Positions 49,461-58,353 of a stretch of DNA of 64,000 nucleotides are shown here, one piece after another. The stretch is from Sphingobacterium multivorum (lineage in GTDB: Bacteria > Bacteroidota > Bacteroidia > Sphingobacteriales > Sphingobacteriaceae): the NCBI RefSeq assembly GCF_039511225.1, contig NZ_CP154261.1, positions 3,100,001 through 3,164,000 of the forward strand, in the 5' to 3' direction. Below the pieces are notes generated by a model. It had not been told where the DNA came from, did not search any database, and saw only the letters and a list, made by a program, of their open reading frames with translations. The position numbers and the translations under genes were made by a program. How positions within the stretch are numbered: the stretch's first letter is position 1; each line of letters opens with the position of its first letter.

Positions 49461-51389
49461 TTAATTAAAATATAAAACAAGTGGGATATAAATTTCTACA
49501 CGATATCCACTTTTATCCTCTTTATAATTGGGTTTTATTTCAATCTTTGCTTTTTGCTTTGGATCAGTAAATAAGAGTTCAAGACGCTCTTTGGTAATCA
49601 CCTGTGAAAGAGATGTCTTGTGCGCATTATCCTTTTTATCTGTGCGCATTCCCCAACCATTATCACTGATAACAATATGCAATTGATCTGCTTGCTGATT
49701 AAAAAGAATTTGTAACTGTCCGCGATAATTTAAATTTTTGAAAGCATGTTCAATAGCGTTTTCAACAAACGGCTGAATCAACATGGGGGGAATCATGACA
49801 TCGTCGACATCCAAATTACCGCTCTCAATTTCAAAATCAAATACATCTTGATAGCGCATCTGCTGTAAAAGTATATAATTCTTTAATGATTTAATTTCTT
49901 GATCCAAAGAAATATACTCCTCCCTATTTAATTCGAGTATATCACGAATTTGACGGGACAACAGGATGAGATATTGATTTGCTTTTGCTTTTTGTTCACT
50001 ACTGATCAGACCTTGCAAATTAGCTATAGCATTATAAATAAAATGGGGATTAAGCTGGTTTTGTCGTGTCTTTTGCTCTAAAATTAATTGTCTGTTTTCG
50101 GCAACTATACGCTGATTAATATTTTTCAACAGCTTTTGTTTATTCCGATAATAAATGAAGAATGCAATACTAAAGATCAGCGCAAATAAAATAACAAAAA
50201 TCCAACGCTGTTGGACCATAATCTGATGGTTGAAGGCATTTGTTGTTTTTAAAAGCTGAATAGCCTGATCTTTTTTTTCAGTTTCATATCGTGTATTGAT
50301 CTCGTTTATTCGCTCATTTTCGATATTTTTTTTACTATTTTTATAATCCTGAAAAGCCGAATCCAACGTAAAATAGGCCCGTTCATAATCTCCTTTTAGC
50401 GCATGTGCTAATTGTAGATTTTGATAATAAAACAATTTATTTTGCTTGCCTTTATGCGTTTTGATAAACTGTAATCCCGCATTAAAATAATAGATGGCCG
50501 AGTCCACTTGATGATTATTCAAAAAATTTTTTGCCAAATTCGCATACGCATAGGCATTGAGCGCCTTGCTTGAAGATAAATAATTAAAATACTTTTGGGA
50601 TGCCTCTACTGCTTTTCGACTATTACCTATGCTAAAAAAATACTGCGCCTGTAAATTATACATGCGCATAATAATAGCAGAATCAGCCGTTTTATTTGCA
50701 TAATATCTGCAGCTATCTAATGTTAATTTTAATTTCTCAAAATCATGCAATTCAATATACTGTATAAATTTAATCTCCTGATGGGCCTGTGCAACATGTG
50801 GGTCGGATCTGTTGGGATGATAATGATACCACGACTCGTTATCTTTGAGTGCCTGGTTATAATCAGCGCGGCGATAATTTGCATTGGCCAATAGATTAAA
50901 AAAAAGAAAACTAAACCTACTTTTATTTGCTAATGCATATTCTTTCGCATCGATAATTTGTTCCATGATGCCAATATTAGTCACATCATTAAAACTAAAA
51001 TTAGCTCTTATTTTAAAGTAATCCTTCAGAACAAGCAAATCCGGAGACAATTTTTTCCCATCAAGGTTTTTCAGCGCAATTTCTATTGAATCAATTTTAT
51101 CATCCAACAAGTAGTTATACGCCAAAAAAATCCAATTATAGCCAGAAATATTAAAATATCTATCCTGTGCAAACTCCGTTGTCTTCTTTGCTATAATAGA
51201 TTGATCCCTAAAATCCTGTAGAGCGAGAAATTTTAATAATGTGTCCTGATAGGTTAAATCAAGTGCCTTATCTTCAGTATGCGCATTATTTCTAGACGTC
51301 TGACGGCCACTTTGATGACAAGAGAGTAACTGTGCCATTAGCACGAGAGATAAAAAACAAAAAGTAAATCTTGTCAAATTTCGTATCAT
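49461..51389 (-). CDS. TPR-containing sensor histidine kinase of the LytS/YehU type
   Basis: A 642-residue sensor. It has a lipoprotein-like N-terminus (Cys24 in LLSCHQ), a periplasmic tetratricopeptide region (about 40-370), a membrane helix (about 393-415, WIFVILFALIFSIAFFIYY), a short coiled coil and a His_kinase catalytic region: QNQLNPHFIYNAIANLQGL with the phospho-acceptor His, then IPPMLIQPFVENAIEHAFK as N-box and VISDNGWGM as the G box. If lipidated, the protein would be anchored both by lipid and by the helix, which is odd; the signal may instead act as an uncleaved segment. It pairs with the LytTR regulator directly downstream. The sensed signal is unknown. Confidence 0.9.
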   Translation of the reverse strand: MIRNLTRFTFCFLSLVLMAQLLSCHQSGRQTSRNNAHTEDKALDLTYQDTLLKFLALQDFRDQSIIAKKTTEFAQDRYFNISGYNWIFLAYNYLLDDKIDSIEIALKNLDGKKLSPDLLVLKDYFKIRANFSFNDVTNIGIMEQIIDAKEYALANKSRFSFLFFNLLANANYRRADYNQALKDNESWYHYHPNRSDPHVAQAHQEIKFIQYIELHDFEKLKLTLDSCRYYANKTADSAIIMRMYNLQAQYFFSIGNSRKAVEASQKYFNYLSSSKALNAYAYANLAKNFLNNHQVDSAIYYFNAGLQFIKTHKGKQNKLFYYQNLQLAHALKGDYERAYFTLDSAFQDYKNSKKNIENERINEINTRYETEKKDQAIQLLKTTNAFNHQIMVQQRWIFVILFALIFSIAFFIYYRNKQKLLKNINQRIVAENRQLILEQKTRQNQLNPHFIYNAIANLQGLISSEQKAKANQYLILLSRQIRDILELNREEYISLDQEIKSLKNYILLQQMRYQDVFDFEIESGNLDVDDVMIPPMLIQPFVENAIEHAFKNLNYRGQLQILFNQQADQLHIVISDNGWGMRTDKKDNAHKTSLSQVITKERLELLFTDPKQKAKIEIKPNYKEDKSGYRVEIYIPLVLYFN

Positions 51390-51840
51390 CAGAATATAAC
51401 TATCTGTTTAAATTTACATGAAGGTTTTATATTTTTCCATTACCTCCTCCATTAACTATAATAAGCTTTCACAAGATATCAACAGCTATAAAAAATAGGC
51501 AAGGCACTACTATCCATATCATGTTATCTATTGTCGAATATCGGAATATTATCAAAAAAACCAATATATACTTTCAAAAGTATTTAACCCCACTGATACT
51601 TATCTTAATATACTTCCTCAGTAAAAATACCGAGTGCAATTATTGATCGCAGATAGAGTTAATTTTCTTTTACTCCCCACAAACATACAAATTGGTCAAC
51701 AATAAAAACTTCCTATTTAATAATCGCAATATATGACTCAATATTTGCATCGATAAAGAGAATTTCGTTTTTTATCAAAACGTGTAACGAAATAGCCATA
51801 CCACATACTTATATCATAAAGCATCACGCTAAAACGTAAT
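51390..51840. other. AT-rich intergenic region before lgt
   Basis: 450 bp, no convincing gene. The promoters of the LytS-type kinase (leftward) and lgt (rightward) must be here. The only structure I note is an inverted repeat ATTTCGTT (51762-51769) / AACGAAAT (51786-51793) with a 16-bp spacer, 48-79 bp before lgt. Nothing else stands out. Confidence 0.4.
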
Positions 51841-52659
51841 ATGGTAAATAATCTAATCTTTACTTACATAAACTGGACTATAGATAGTGATATCTTTGTT
51901 ATTCCACTTATTGAACACCCTATTCGCTGGTACGGACTATTTTGGTTATTGGGTATTGTATTATGTTATAAGATATTAGGATCATTATTTAAGAAAGAAG
52001 GTCGGCCACCCGAGTTTTTAGATCAACTAACCATTTATATTATTTTTGGTACTATCATTGGCGCTAGACTAGGGCATGTATTATTTTACGATCCCGGTTA
52101 TTACCTCAATAATCCCTTAAAAATATTAGCCATATGGGAAGGTGGGCTGGCAAGCCACGGTGGCGGTATAGGCATACTAATCGCTATCTATTTATTTGCA
52201 AAAAAACAGCAACTTCCTTTTCTCTGGGTTGCAGATCGGATTGCTTTGGTCGTCCCTTTAGCTGGTGTTTGCATTCGACTGGGCAACTTAATGAACTCTG
52301 AAATGATTGGCACAGCAAGTAGCTTACCTTGGGCCTTTGTGTTTACCCATATCGATACTATCCCCCGGCATCCGGCACAGTTTTATGAAGCCTTATTTTG
52401 TCTCCTATTATTCGTATTGTTATATCGTTTGTGGAAGGAAAACAATCTTCGACGTAACAATGGAAACTATTTCGCCTTGCTGTTGGTTTTGCTATTTTCG
52501 TTCAGATTTTTAGATGAGTTTTTGAAAATCAATCAAGAGCATTTTGAAGACTCCTTATTCATCAATATGGGACAGCTGCTTAGTATACCCTTTATTCTTA
52601 TTGGAGCTGGTGTATTTATCTTCAACCGTTTTCAGGAAAAGAATACCAAATTAAAGTAA
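51841..52659 (+). CDS. lgt: Prolipoprotein diacylglyceryl transferase
   Basis: Transfers diacylglycerol from phosphatidylglycerol to the lipobox Cys of prolipoproteins in the inner membrane. The 272-residue protein has about seven membrane helices and the family landmarks HPIRWYGLFWLLG, GTIIGARLGHVLFYDP, WEGGLASHGGGIG with the essential His, RLGNLMNSEMIG in place of the signature GRxGNFxNxE (Arg, Gly, Asn and Glu conserved; the first Gly is Ile and Phe is Leu), RHPAQFYEA and FRFLDEFLK near the end. The window has at least six predicted lipoproteins that would be substrates. No secretion operon surrounds it. Confidence 0.94.
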   Translation: MVNNLIFTYINWTIDSDIFVIPLIEHPIRWYGLFWLLGIVLCYKILGSLFKKEGRPPEFLDQLTIYIIFGTIIGARLGHVLFYDPGYYLNNPLKILAIWEGGLASHGGGIGILIAIYLFAKKQQLPFLWVADRIALVVPLAGVCIRLGNLMNSEMIGTASSLPWAFVFTHIDTIPRHPAQFYEALFCLLLFVLLYRLWKENNLRRNNGNYFALLLVLLFSFRFLDEFLKINQEHFEDSLFINMGQLLSIPFILIGAGVFIFNRFQEKNTKLK

Positions 52660-52723
52660 TGGGAGGCGTAGTACTTCCAATAATAGCCCGCTACGTCATG
52701 CTCACCAAATACAGAAATGGTTA

Positions 52724-53392
52724 TCATGATTTTTTTAATAAGCCATGTTGAAAAGCATATTTTACTAATTCCGCGGTATTTTTTACCCTTGTTTTATCTA
52801 TCAAGCTCTGCCGATATCCTTCAACAGTACGCTTACTCAAAAAGATTTTATCTGCAATTTCTAAATTTGTATAACCGTCAGCGATTAACTCCAATACTTC
52901 TAGCTCGCGATCGTTTATTTCCAGATCGAGGATGATATTTGAGCCCGCATCCCTATAAACTTGACCGGAAGAAACTAGTTCAAGCAGGGCTATACTAATT
53001 TCTTCGCTCATATAGCGTCCGCCTTCAGCGACATGCTTTAATCCAAAAAGTAATTCATTGTAACCTATATTTTTCAACAGGTAGCCTGAAAGACCATGTT
53101 CAAAACCTTCAACAACATAATGAATTTGATTTAGCATAGACAATATCACAACTTTGACCAATGGATATTTTTGACTGATGATTTTTAAAAGCTCCATCCC
53201 GTCCATATGCTCCATGTTTATATCAGTTAAAATAATATCAGGAGCTAAACCATTCGCCAATATAGACAGCGCTTCTGCACCATCAGATGCCTCGCCTATC
53301 ACCGTAAATTCTCCCTGGGATTCTAAAAGTAGTTTAATACCATTCCGTACGACCATGTGATCTTCAACCAATAGTATCTTAACCGTATTCAT
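52724..53392 (-). CDS. NarL/FixJ-type response regulator (copy 2)
   Basis: A 222-residue regulator, paralogue of the one at 21459. Receiver with acidic pocket Glu10-Asp11 and acceptor Asp57 in LTDINM; LuxR-type HTH with DRELEVLELIADGYTNLEIADKIFLSKRTVEGYRQSLIDK. In the two copies the HTH is almost identical, so they may bind the same or similar DNA. The nearest kinase is the multi-PAS kinase at 53731, divergent and 338 bp away, which is of a different kinase subtype from the usual NarL partners. It is convergent with lgt. Confidence 0.93.
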   Translation of the reverse strand: MNTVKILLVEDHMVVRNGIKLLLESQGEFTVIGEASDGAEALSILANGLAPDIILTDINMEHMDGMELLKIISQKYPLVKVVILSMLNQIHYVVEGFEHGLSGYLLKNIGYNELLFGLKHVAEGGRYMSEEISIALLELVSSGQVYRDAGSNIILDLEINDRELEVLELIADGYTNLEIADKIFLSKRTVEGYRQSLIDKTRVKNTAELVKYAFQHGLLKKS

Positions 53393-53730
53393 CTTCTATG
53401 GCATTTAAATAAAAACTTTCAATTCTATTTTATTCCAAACTTATACTGCAACGATAATTTATAATATTCGCTATTTGAAATAAAAAAGAAACAGACTGCA
53501 TAAACAAAATAAAGATACAACTTTCTATACAGTCTACTGTCGACATGATGAGTTCACATGAAACAGCCCACAGGATCAACTGGCAAATAAAATAGTGGAT
53601 TTCATCCCGTACGACAACTCCGGTCATTTATGGATAGAGCGAAAACTCATGAGAAAGGAACAATATTTGTATGCTATTAAATCAAGCTATAGCGATATCG
53701 CTTTAATCAATACTTAATTTTTGCTATGTT
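53393..53730. other. Intergenic region before the multi-PAS kinase
   Basis: About 340 bp between divergent genes. The left part is AT-rich with no clear signals. The right part holds a 40-codon sense frame (53595-53717) listed separately, which ends 14 bp before the kinase ATG. No hairpin or dyad is conspicuous. Confidence 0.4.
53595..53717 (+). CDS. Possible small protein or gene remnant
   Basis: A GTG-initiated frame of 40 codons (the open frame extends back 11 codons to a TGA at 53559), with protein-like composition (IPYDNSGHLWIERKLMRKE, then YLYAIKSSYSDIAL). The only ATG inside is at residue 19. There is no ribosome binding site before the GTG, and I know no homologue. It might be a decayed gene fragment or a short protein linked to the kinase that begins 14 bp later. 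Confidence 0.22.
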   Translation: MDFIPYDNSGHLWIERKLMRKEQYLYAIKSSYSDIALINT

Positions 53731-55758
53731 ATGATATGTTCAGATAAAGATATTTTAGCCGTTCTCACCTCTTCATTGGATGCCTGCGCAATTTATGATA
53801 GTGCAGAACTCCATATTTCTTATGCAAGCACTAACATGTTAAAACTTTGGGGTTGTGATCAGCGTATTATTGGGCAGTGTCTTGAAAATTGTCTTCAACG
53901 AGAAGATTTAACACCCTATATCCCCCTCCTGAAAAATGTCTGGATAAACGGAAAAACTGCAGTCATTGAAAAGATAAGGATTAAACTCAAAACGGAAAAT
54001 CAGTCTTCACTAGGTTATACGCACACTTTTGAATATCATCCGCTCATCAATGAAAAAGGTGAAATTTATGGCATATTTAATCAAATTAGACTGATACCTG
54101 AAAATGAAGACAAGTACCCACAAACGCAGGAAAAAAATACCATTGAACGAAAATTGCTACAAGATTTATTAACTCAAAAATATCTTATAGCAGGAAAACA
54201 CTATAAGAGCCCAACGAATAATTACACCTTGTCATCTAAACATACTGAAGATCTCAATGAAAAACTTAAGGGGGCACTCAAGAAAATCATTGAGAGTGAA
54301 GAACATTATCATTTTGCTTTACAGTCGGCCGAGATGGGAACATGGAACTTAAATTGTAAAAATTACTTGGTGAATTGGGATGAACGGACTCGGGAACTCT
54401 TTGGGTTTGCGAAAGGTGAGTATGTTCCATACAATGAAGTCCTTAAATATATTCATCCAGAAGATAGGAATAGAATCGATCAAGAAGTCAAAAAATCACT
54501 GACTTATCAAAACAAAGGTGTTTATGACGTACAGTTTAGAACCATTGGAGCACAAGATCTTCAGTTACGGTGGTTGCACTGTAAAGGAAGAGTATACTTT
54601 GACCAAGACCAACAACCCGAATGGTTTGCAGGTACCGCTATAGATATTACCACCCAGCATCAAGAACACGAAAAGCTTGAAGCAATTCATCAACTTATCG
54701 CCAAAAGAGATCAACAGTTTAGAATGATCGTAGAAGCCGCCGGTATCGGTATATTTTCTATTGACATGGAAACCAAAACAATGGAACTCAATGATCGCTG
54801 CCGTGAATTATTTGGCTTCGATCAGCAAGACAACATCAAAGAAGCTGACTTTTTTGACCAAATCCTGCCTCAGTACAGAACTATCATCCATGATGTTTTT
54901 CTAGAAGTAACACATAAACAATCTCCTTTCGATTGTCAATGTGAAATAAAAGATAAAAAAACAGGTAAGATAAAATGGTTAAGGTCAATAGGTGGAAGTC
55001 AATTGGAATCGGATACAACAAGACATATGATCTACGGCGCTATAATAGACAGCACCAATGACAAGGAAGAAGAAAGGAAAAAACTAGACTTTATTAGTAT
55101 CGCAAGTCACGAACTTAAAACACCGTTGACCTCACTAATTGCCTATATCCAATTACTTCAGGCCAAAGAAGGTACACTGAGCACCGAAAAGCGCATGCAA
55201 TATCTCTACCAATCGAATGAGCAAGCAACGCGTATGCGCGGTTTAATTGACGGCTTTTTAAATGTTACTCAATTAAATGAGGGTAAGCTAGTGCTTCGCA
55301 AAAAGACATTTAACGTTTGCTCTTTAATCGATTATATTCAAAATATCTATTCTTTAAAATCGGTAAAGCACTTCATCCATTATACAGGAGCAATAGATTC
55401 GAATTTGGAGATTATTGCCGATCGTGATAAAATCGAACAAGTGCTAATCAACTTCATGGACAATGCCATTAAATATTCACCCAGTAATTCAACAATTACC
55501 CTGCATGTGGCAATACAATCAGGTTATTTTGAAGTCGAGATCAAAGACCAAGGAAAAGGCATCAATCACAAGGACCAGAAACAAATATTCAACAAATTCT
55601 ATCGTGTAAATGACGATGCAGATTGTTACGCGTCGGGATTTGGCATTGGGCTGTTTATTTGCAAAGAAATTATTCAAAAACATCAAGGAGAAATTGGTGT
55701 CAACAGCCAGATTGGTCAAGGATCAACCTTTTGGTTTAAAATTCCGCTCAGTGCATAA
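53731..55758 (+). CDS. Multi-PAS sensor histidine kinase
   Basis: A 675-residue soluble kinase with three PAS regions (about 1-125, 195-315 with WNLNCKNYLVNWDERTRELFGFAKGEY and PEWFAGTAIDIT, and 325-445 with GIGIFSIDMETKTMELNDRCRELFGF), then HisKA (His460 in FISIASHELKTPLTSL) and HATPase (about 560-675; N-box NFMDNAIKYS, DQGKGI, GFGIGLFIC). No membrane helix, so it senses an intracellular signal such as redox state or a ligand. It is divergent from a NarL regulator, which is a possible but not certain partner. Downstream is a hairpin oriented to serve the convergent phytase gene. Confidence 0.93.
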   Translation: MICSDKDILAVLTSSLDACAIYDSAELHISYASTNMLKLWGCDQRIIGQCLENCLQREDLTPYIPLLKNVWINGKTAVIEKIRIKLKTENQSSLGYTHTFEYHPLINEKGEIYGIFNQIRLIPENEDKYPQTQEKNTIERKLLQDLLTQKYLIAGKHYKSPTNNYTLSSKHTEDLNEKLKGALKKIIESEEHYHFALQSAEMGTWNLNCKNYLVNWDERTRELFGFAKGEYVPYNEVLKYIHPEDRNRIDQEVKKSLTYQNKGVYDVQFRTIGAQDLQLRWLHCKGRVYFDQDQQPEWFAGTAIDITTQHQEHEKLEAIHQLIAKRDQQFRMIVEAAGIGIFSIDMETKTMELNDRCRELFGFDQQDNIKEADFFDQILPQYRTIIHDVFLEVTHKQSPFDCQCEIKDKKTGKIKWLRSIGGSQLESDTTRHMIYGAIIDSTNDKEEERKKLDFISIASHELKTPLTSLIAYIQLLQAKEGTLSTEKRMQYLYQSNEQATRMRGLIDGFLNVTQLNEGKLVLRKKTFNVCSLIDYIQNIYSLKSVKHFIHYTGAIDSNLEIIADRDKIEQVLINFMDNAIKYSPSNSTITLHVAIQSGYFEVEIKDQGKGINHKDQKQIFNKFYRVNDDADCYASGFGIGLFICKEIIQKHQGEIGVNSQIGQGSTFWFKIPLSA

Positions 55759-55799
55759 AGCATAACGCGAGGTATTTTAAACAAATATTACCAATAGCC

Positions 55800-55838
55800 A
55801 AAAAAAGCAACAGCTGTAATCAAATAACAACTGTTGCT
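55800..55838 (-). terminator. Terminator of the phytase operon
   Basis: Stem AGCAACAG (55806-55813) with CTGTTGCT (55831-55838), extendable through a mismatch to ACA/TGT. On the minus strand it is followed by seven T (55806-55800). It lies 20 bp past the phytase stop. Confidence 0.85.
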
Positions 55839-55857
55839 CTAGCACTTATTCTATAAC

Positions 55858-56928
55858 CTATTTCTTTTTCAAATCCGCTCCGGCAATATCTTCCCATCGA
55901 TAGTAATGGAATGTTTTATCGTCACTCATAGTAACAAACAAGCCATGTTTAAAGGTTTCATTTAAATTAAAGGAGGTCGTTTCTGAACCATCACTTTGTG
56001 TTGCCATAACCGGTACAGTCTTCAGATATTTGTGTTCGAAAGGATTGCTTTGGGTTCCTTCCCGACTAAAGACCTGAAAACGATTTGCACCCTGGTCCGA
56101 CACCAAGATATATCCGGTACTATCGGTCAATTTATAAATCGAAATACCTTCATGATCTTCTTTAAAACCTGTTGTAGCAAATAATGCCAACTGTTGGTTT
56201 CCCTTTGCTGGATCGGCATAGTATTGTTTTACGCCAACTTGTTCGTCCGAATAGTAAATATACCCAAGCTCATTGTCCACCGCTATCGCCTCGATCTCTT
56301 TTTTTCCACTAAATGAACCAAATTTGCGAACTAATGTAGCTTTTACCGTACCAGAACCATTATCCTCCAATAAATATTGACCCAAATAGCCTTCTTTTGG
56401 TCCATTTTTCCGTCCAACAATAGCATAGATCTCTCCTTTTGGGGAAGTATATAGGGCAATCCCCATCAGATCCCTAAATTCCGGTTCAGTTTCGCTAACA
56501 AACATATCCAGTCCCCCTTGATCGATCGGTTTCATATCGGGTAATGAAAAGACACGCAATTTATGGGTCATACGCTCTGTTGTGACGGCGATATCGACAG
56601 GTTTCCCCCCCAATACCAAACCGTAGGCTACATCAACATTGTTTGGTCGTTTTAAATTGGAAACCACTTTTTCTTTGACCGTTTTACCCTGTAAATCGTA
56701 CACGAATAAAGCTCCATCGGCATCTTTATCCGTTGCTATAATCAAACTCTTGCTCGGATCGCTCTTATTGATCCAAATTGCGGGATCATCCGAATCATAA
56801 CGTACAGCATCAGTCACAATAACGGGCTTAACTGATTCTATATTATTTGTTTGCGCATTTTCGCATGCCATTTGAAGCAGGGTTGATGCTCCCAAAGTTA
56901 GTGTTAGTATTGTTTTTAAATTTGTCAT
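55858..56928 (-). CDS. Beta-propeller phytase lipoprotein
   Basis: Predicted 3-phytase of the BPP family that hydrolyses phytate in a calcium-dependent way. The protein (356 residues) has a lipobox ending at Cys22 (LLQMAC) and the BPP blocks SDDPAIWIN, ATDKDADGALFVYDLQGK, RPNNVDVAYG, GVKQYYADP, DHEGISIYKL and SDQGANRFQVF. Active-site Asp and Glu residues for calcium coordination are in these blocks. The start at 56928 is chosen over an upstream in-frame Met because the lipoprotein signal begins there. The beta-helix lipoprotein gene precedes by 13 bp and a TonB receptor gene before that, so it belongs to a phosphate-ester scavenging locus. Anchoring on the cell surface is likely for Bacteroidota lipoproteins. 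Confidence 0.9.
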   Translation of the reverse strand: MTNLKTILTLTLGASTLLQMACENAQTNNIESVKPVIVTDAVRYDSDDPAIWINKSDPSKSLIIATDKDADGALFVYDLQGKTVKEKVVSNLKRPNNVDVAYGLVLGGKPVDIAVTTERMTHKLRVFSLPDMKPIDQGGLDMFVSETEPEFRDLMGIALYTSPKGEIYAIVGRKNGPKEGYLGQYLLEDNGSGTVKATLVRKFGSFSGKKEIEAIAVDNELGYIYYSDEQVGVKQYYADPAKGNQQLALFATTGFKEDHEGISIYKLTDSTGYILVSDQGANRFQVFSREGTQSNPFEHKYLKTVPVMATQSDGSETTSFNLNETFKHGLFVTMSDDKTFHYYRWEDIAGADLKKK

Positions 56929-56941
56929 TATATGAAGTAAA

Positions 56942-58204
56942 TTAGAATTTGGAACCGAATGCCCCAACATATGCAGCTGGCTGGGGAGAACTATAGATTA
57001 GACCGTTTGACATCACCAGGCCACTCGTAAAATGAGGTTTAAAAGCAAGGGTACCAGCCTTTAATGCAGGTGAATTCCCTTGGAGATGAAAATCCCAGGT
57101 GGAGTCAAACAGATAGTTGTCGACTGAGGTTTCCAAAGGATAGGCTATAAATTTAGGATTATTATCTCCTGCCACTTTACCTCTAATATCATTACTACCG
57201 CCTACAATATCATTTTTGCCGACCTGAAACTGATCTACATTCAATTGGCTGTAACCATAGTACCAGTTATTACTTGACACAGAACGGTTATCTTCTGGCT
57301 TTTTCGGATCGCGCTTGACTCCAAACCGCGTATTAGCAAAAAGATTATTGTAAATCTCGGCTCTGACAGATGCTTCTAACCAAATCGAACCTCCTTTGGC
57401 TGTCGGTCTGCGCCATCCAGTGTTGAGCATGGTATTATTGTAAACAATAATATAAGCCTGGGGTGTACGGTCTCCTGAATTGGACAGTTTTAATGCATTG
57501 GTATTTACACTATACACTAGGTTATAAGCAACATCTGCAAGACATCCGGATTTGAAATTCATCGCTTCTCCACCTGTCACCCCATTGGAAAAGAAACGGT
57601 TGTTAGCAAAAATGATTTTTCCTCCTTCAATATACGTGCAGTCTTCGTGAAAATGACTTACCGTACTATTTTGAACCACTAGTTTTCCATTTGGATTAGA
57701 AAACCATAGCGCTGGTAAAGCTTCACCAGACACTTTTTTATACAAGCCCATCTTTACAGAAGTCGACGCGTCTGATGTAATTGCACCCCCATACTCTATG
57801 ATGGTATTGTCCAAAACAAGTTCCTGACAGCTTGGAGCGGCTAAAATTCCTCCCCATAATTTGCCAAATTCATTCATCTTCGTCTTATACCCATCTTCAA
57901 CCGTAAACTTGACAGGATTTTCAGCTGTACCTAACGCATATAAATTACCCAAAACAACAATTTCAGGCTTATTGACAGAATCCATCAATACAGTTACACC
58001 TTCCTCAATCGTTAGTGTCTTACCTTCGGGAATAATAATATCCCCCTTAATATGCTGCACACTCCCCTTACTCCACACACCGGAGACCTCGCCGATAGCA
58101 CTTCCATCGGCATCAGAAGTATCAACATCAATATTTGCTTTTTCACAGGCGCTTAACACCACGATAAAAAATGCTAGAAACGATAAAATACATTTATTTT
58201 TCAT
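56942..58204 (-). CDS. Right-handed beta-helix lipoprotein
   Basis: A 420-residue lipoprotein (signal with Cys20 in VVLSAC). The mature part shows repeated short strands and Asn/Gly turns characteristic of a parallel beta-helix: GDIIIPEGKTLTIEEGVTVLM, KPEIVVLGNLYALGTAENPVKFT, ELVLDNTIIEYGG, GKIIFANNRFFSNG, AYIIVYNNTMLNTG, AEIYNNLFANTRFG. Such proteins bind or cleave polysaccharides, but no catalytic signature is clear here. Its place between a TonB receptor and a phytase lipoprotein (13 bp upstream of the phytase start) suggests a surface partner of the receptor, taking the place of the SusD-type binding protein. The Met at 58204 begins a good signal peptide. Confidence 0.82.
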   Translation of the reverse strand: MKNKCILSFLAFFIVVLSACEKANIDVDTSDADGSAIGEVSGVWSKGSVQHIKGDIIIPEGKTLTIEEGVTVLMDSVNKPEIVVLGNLYALGTAENPVKFTVEDGYKTKMNEFGKLWGGILAAPSCQELVLDNTIIEYGGAITSDASTSVKMGLYKKVSGEALPALWFSNPNGKLVVQNSTVSHFHEDCTYIEGGKIIFANNRFFSNGVTGGEAMNFKSGCLADVAYNLVYSVNTNALKLSNSGDRTPQAYIIVYNNTMLNTGWRRPTAKGGSIWLEASVRAEIYNNLFANTRFGVKRDPKKPEDNRSVSSNNWYYGYSQLNVDQFQVGKNDIVGGSNDIRGKVAGDNNPKFIAYPLETSVDNYLFDSTWDFHLQGNSPALKAGTLAFKPHFTSGLVMSNGLIYSSPQPAAYVGAFGSKF

Positions 58205-58353
58205 CTGTATATATTTAATTTTAATGATGAAGCGAATCATACTTGTTCAAAACTTGATCGTTCCAAAAAAGGGAAAGCTTCACCGAAACAAACTGTTGTT
58301 ATTTCACACCGTACATGTTCAGATTAAAACATGTTGTGTTTTACGCGGGTCTA

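Noticed and set aside
51762..51793. Inverted repeat ATTTCGTT/AACGAAAT before lgt
   Set aside because: Eight-bp arms with a 16-bp spacer in very AT-rich DNA may arise by chance; no regulator is adjacent, so no finding is claimed.
53430..53627. Minus-strand 65-codon hydrophobic frame between the regulator and the multi-PAS kinase
   Set aside because: Composition is a reverse reading of AT-rich DNA with several Cys and Ile; no signal peptide, ribosome site or family pattern was found.
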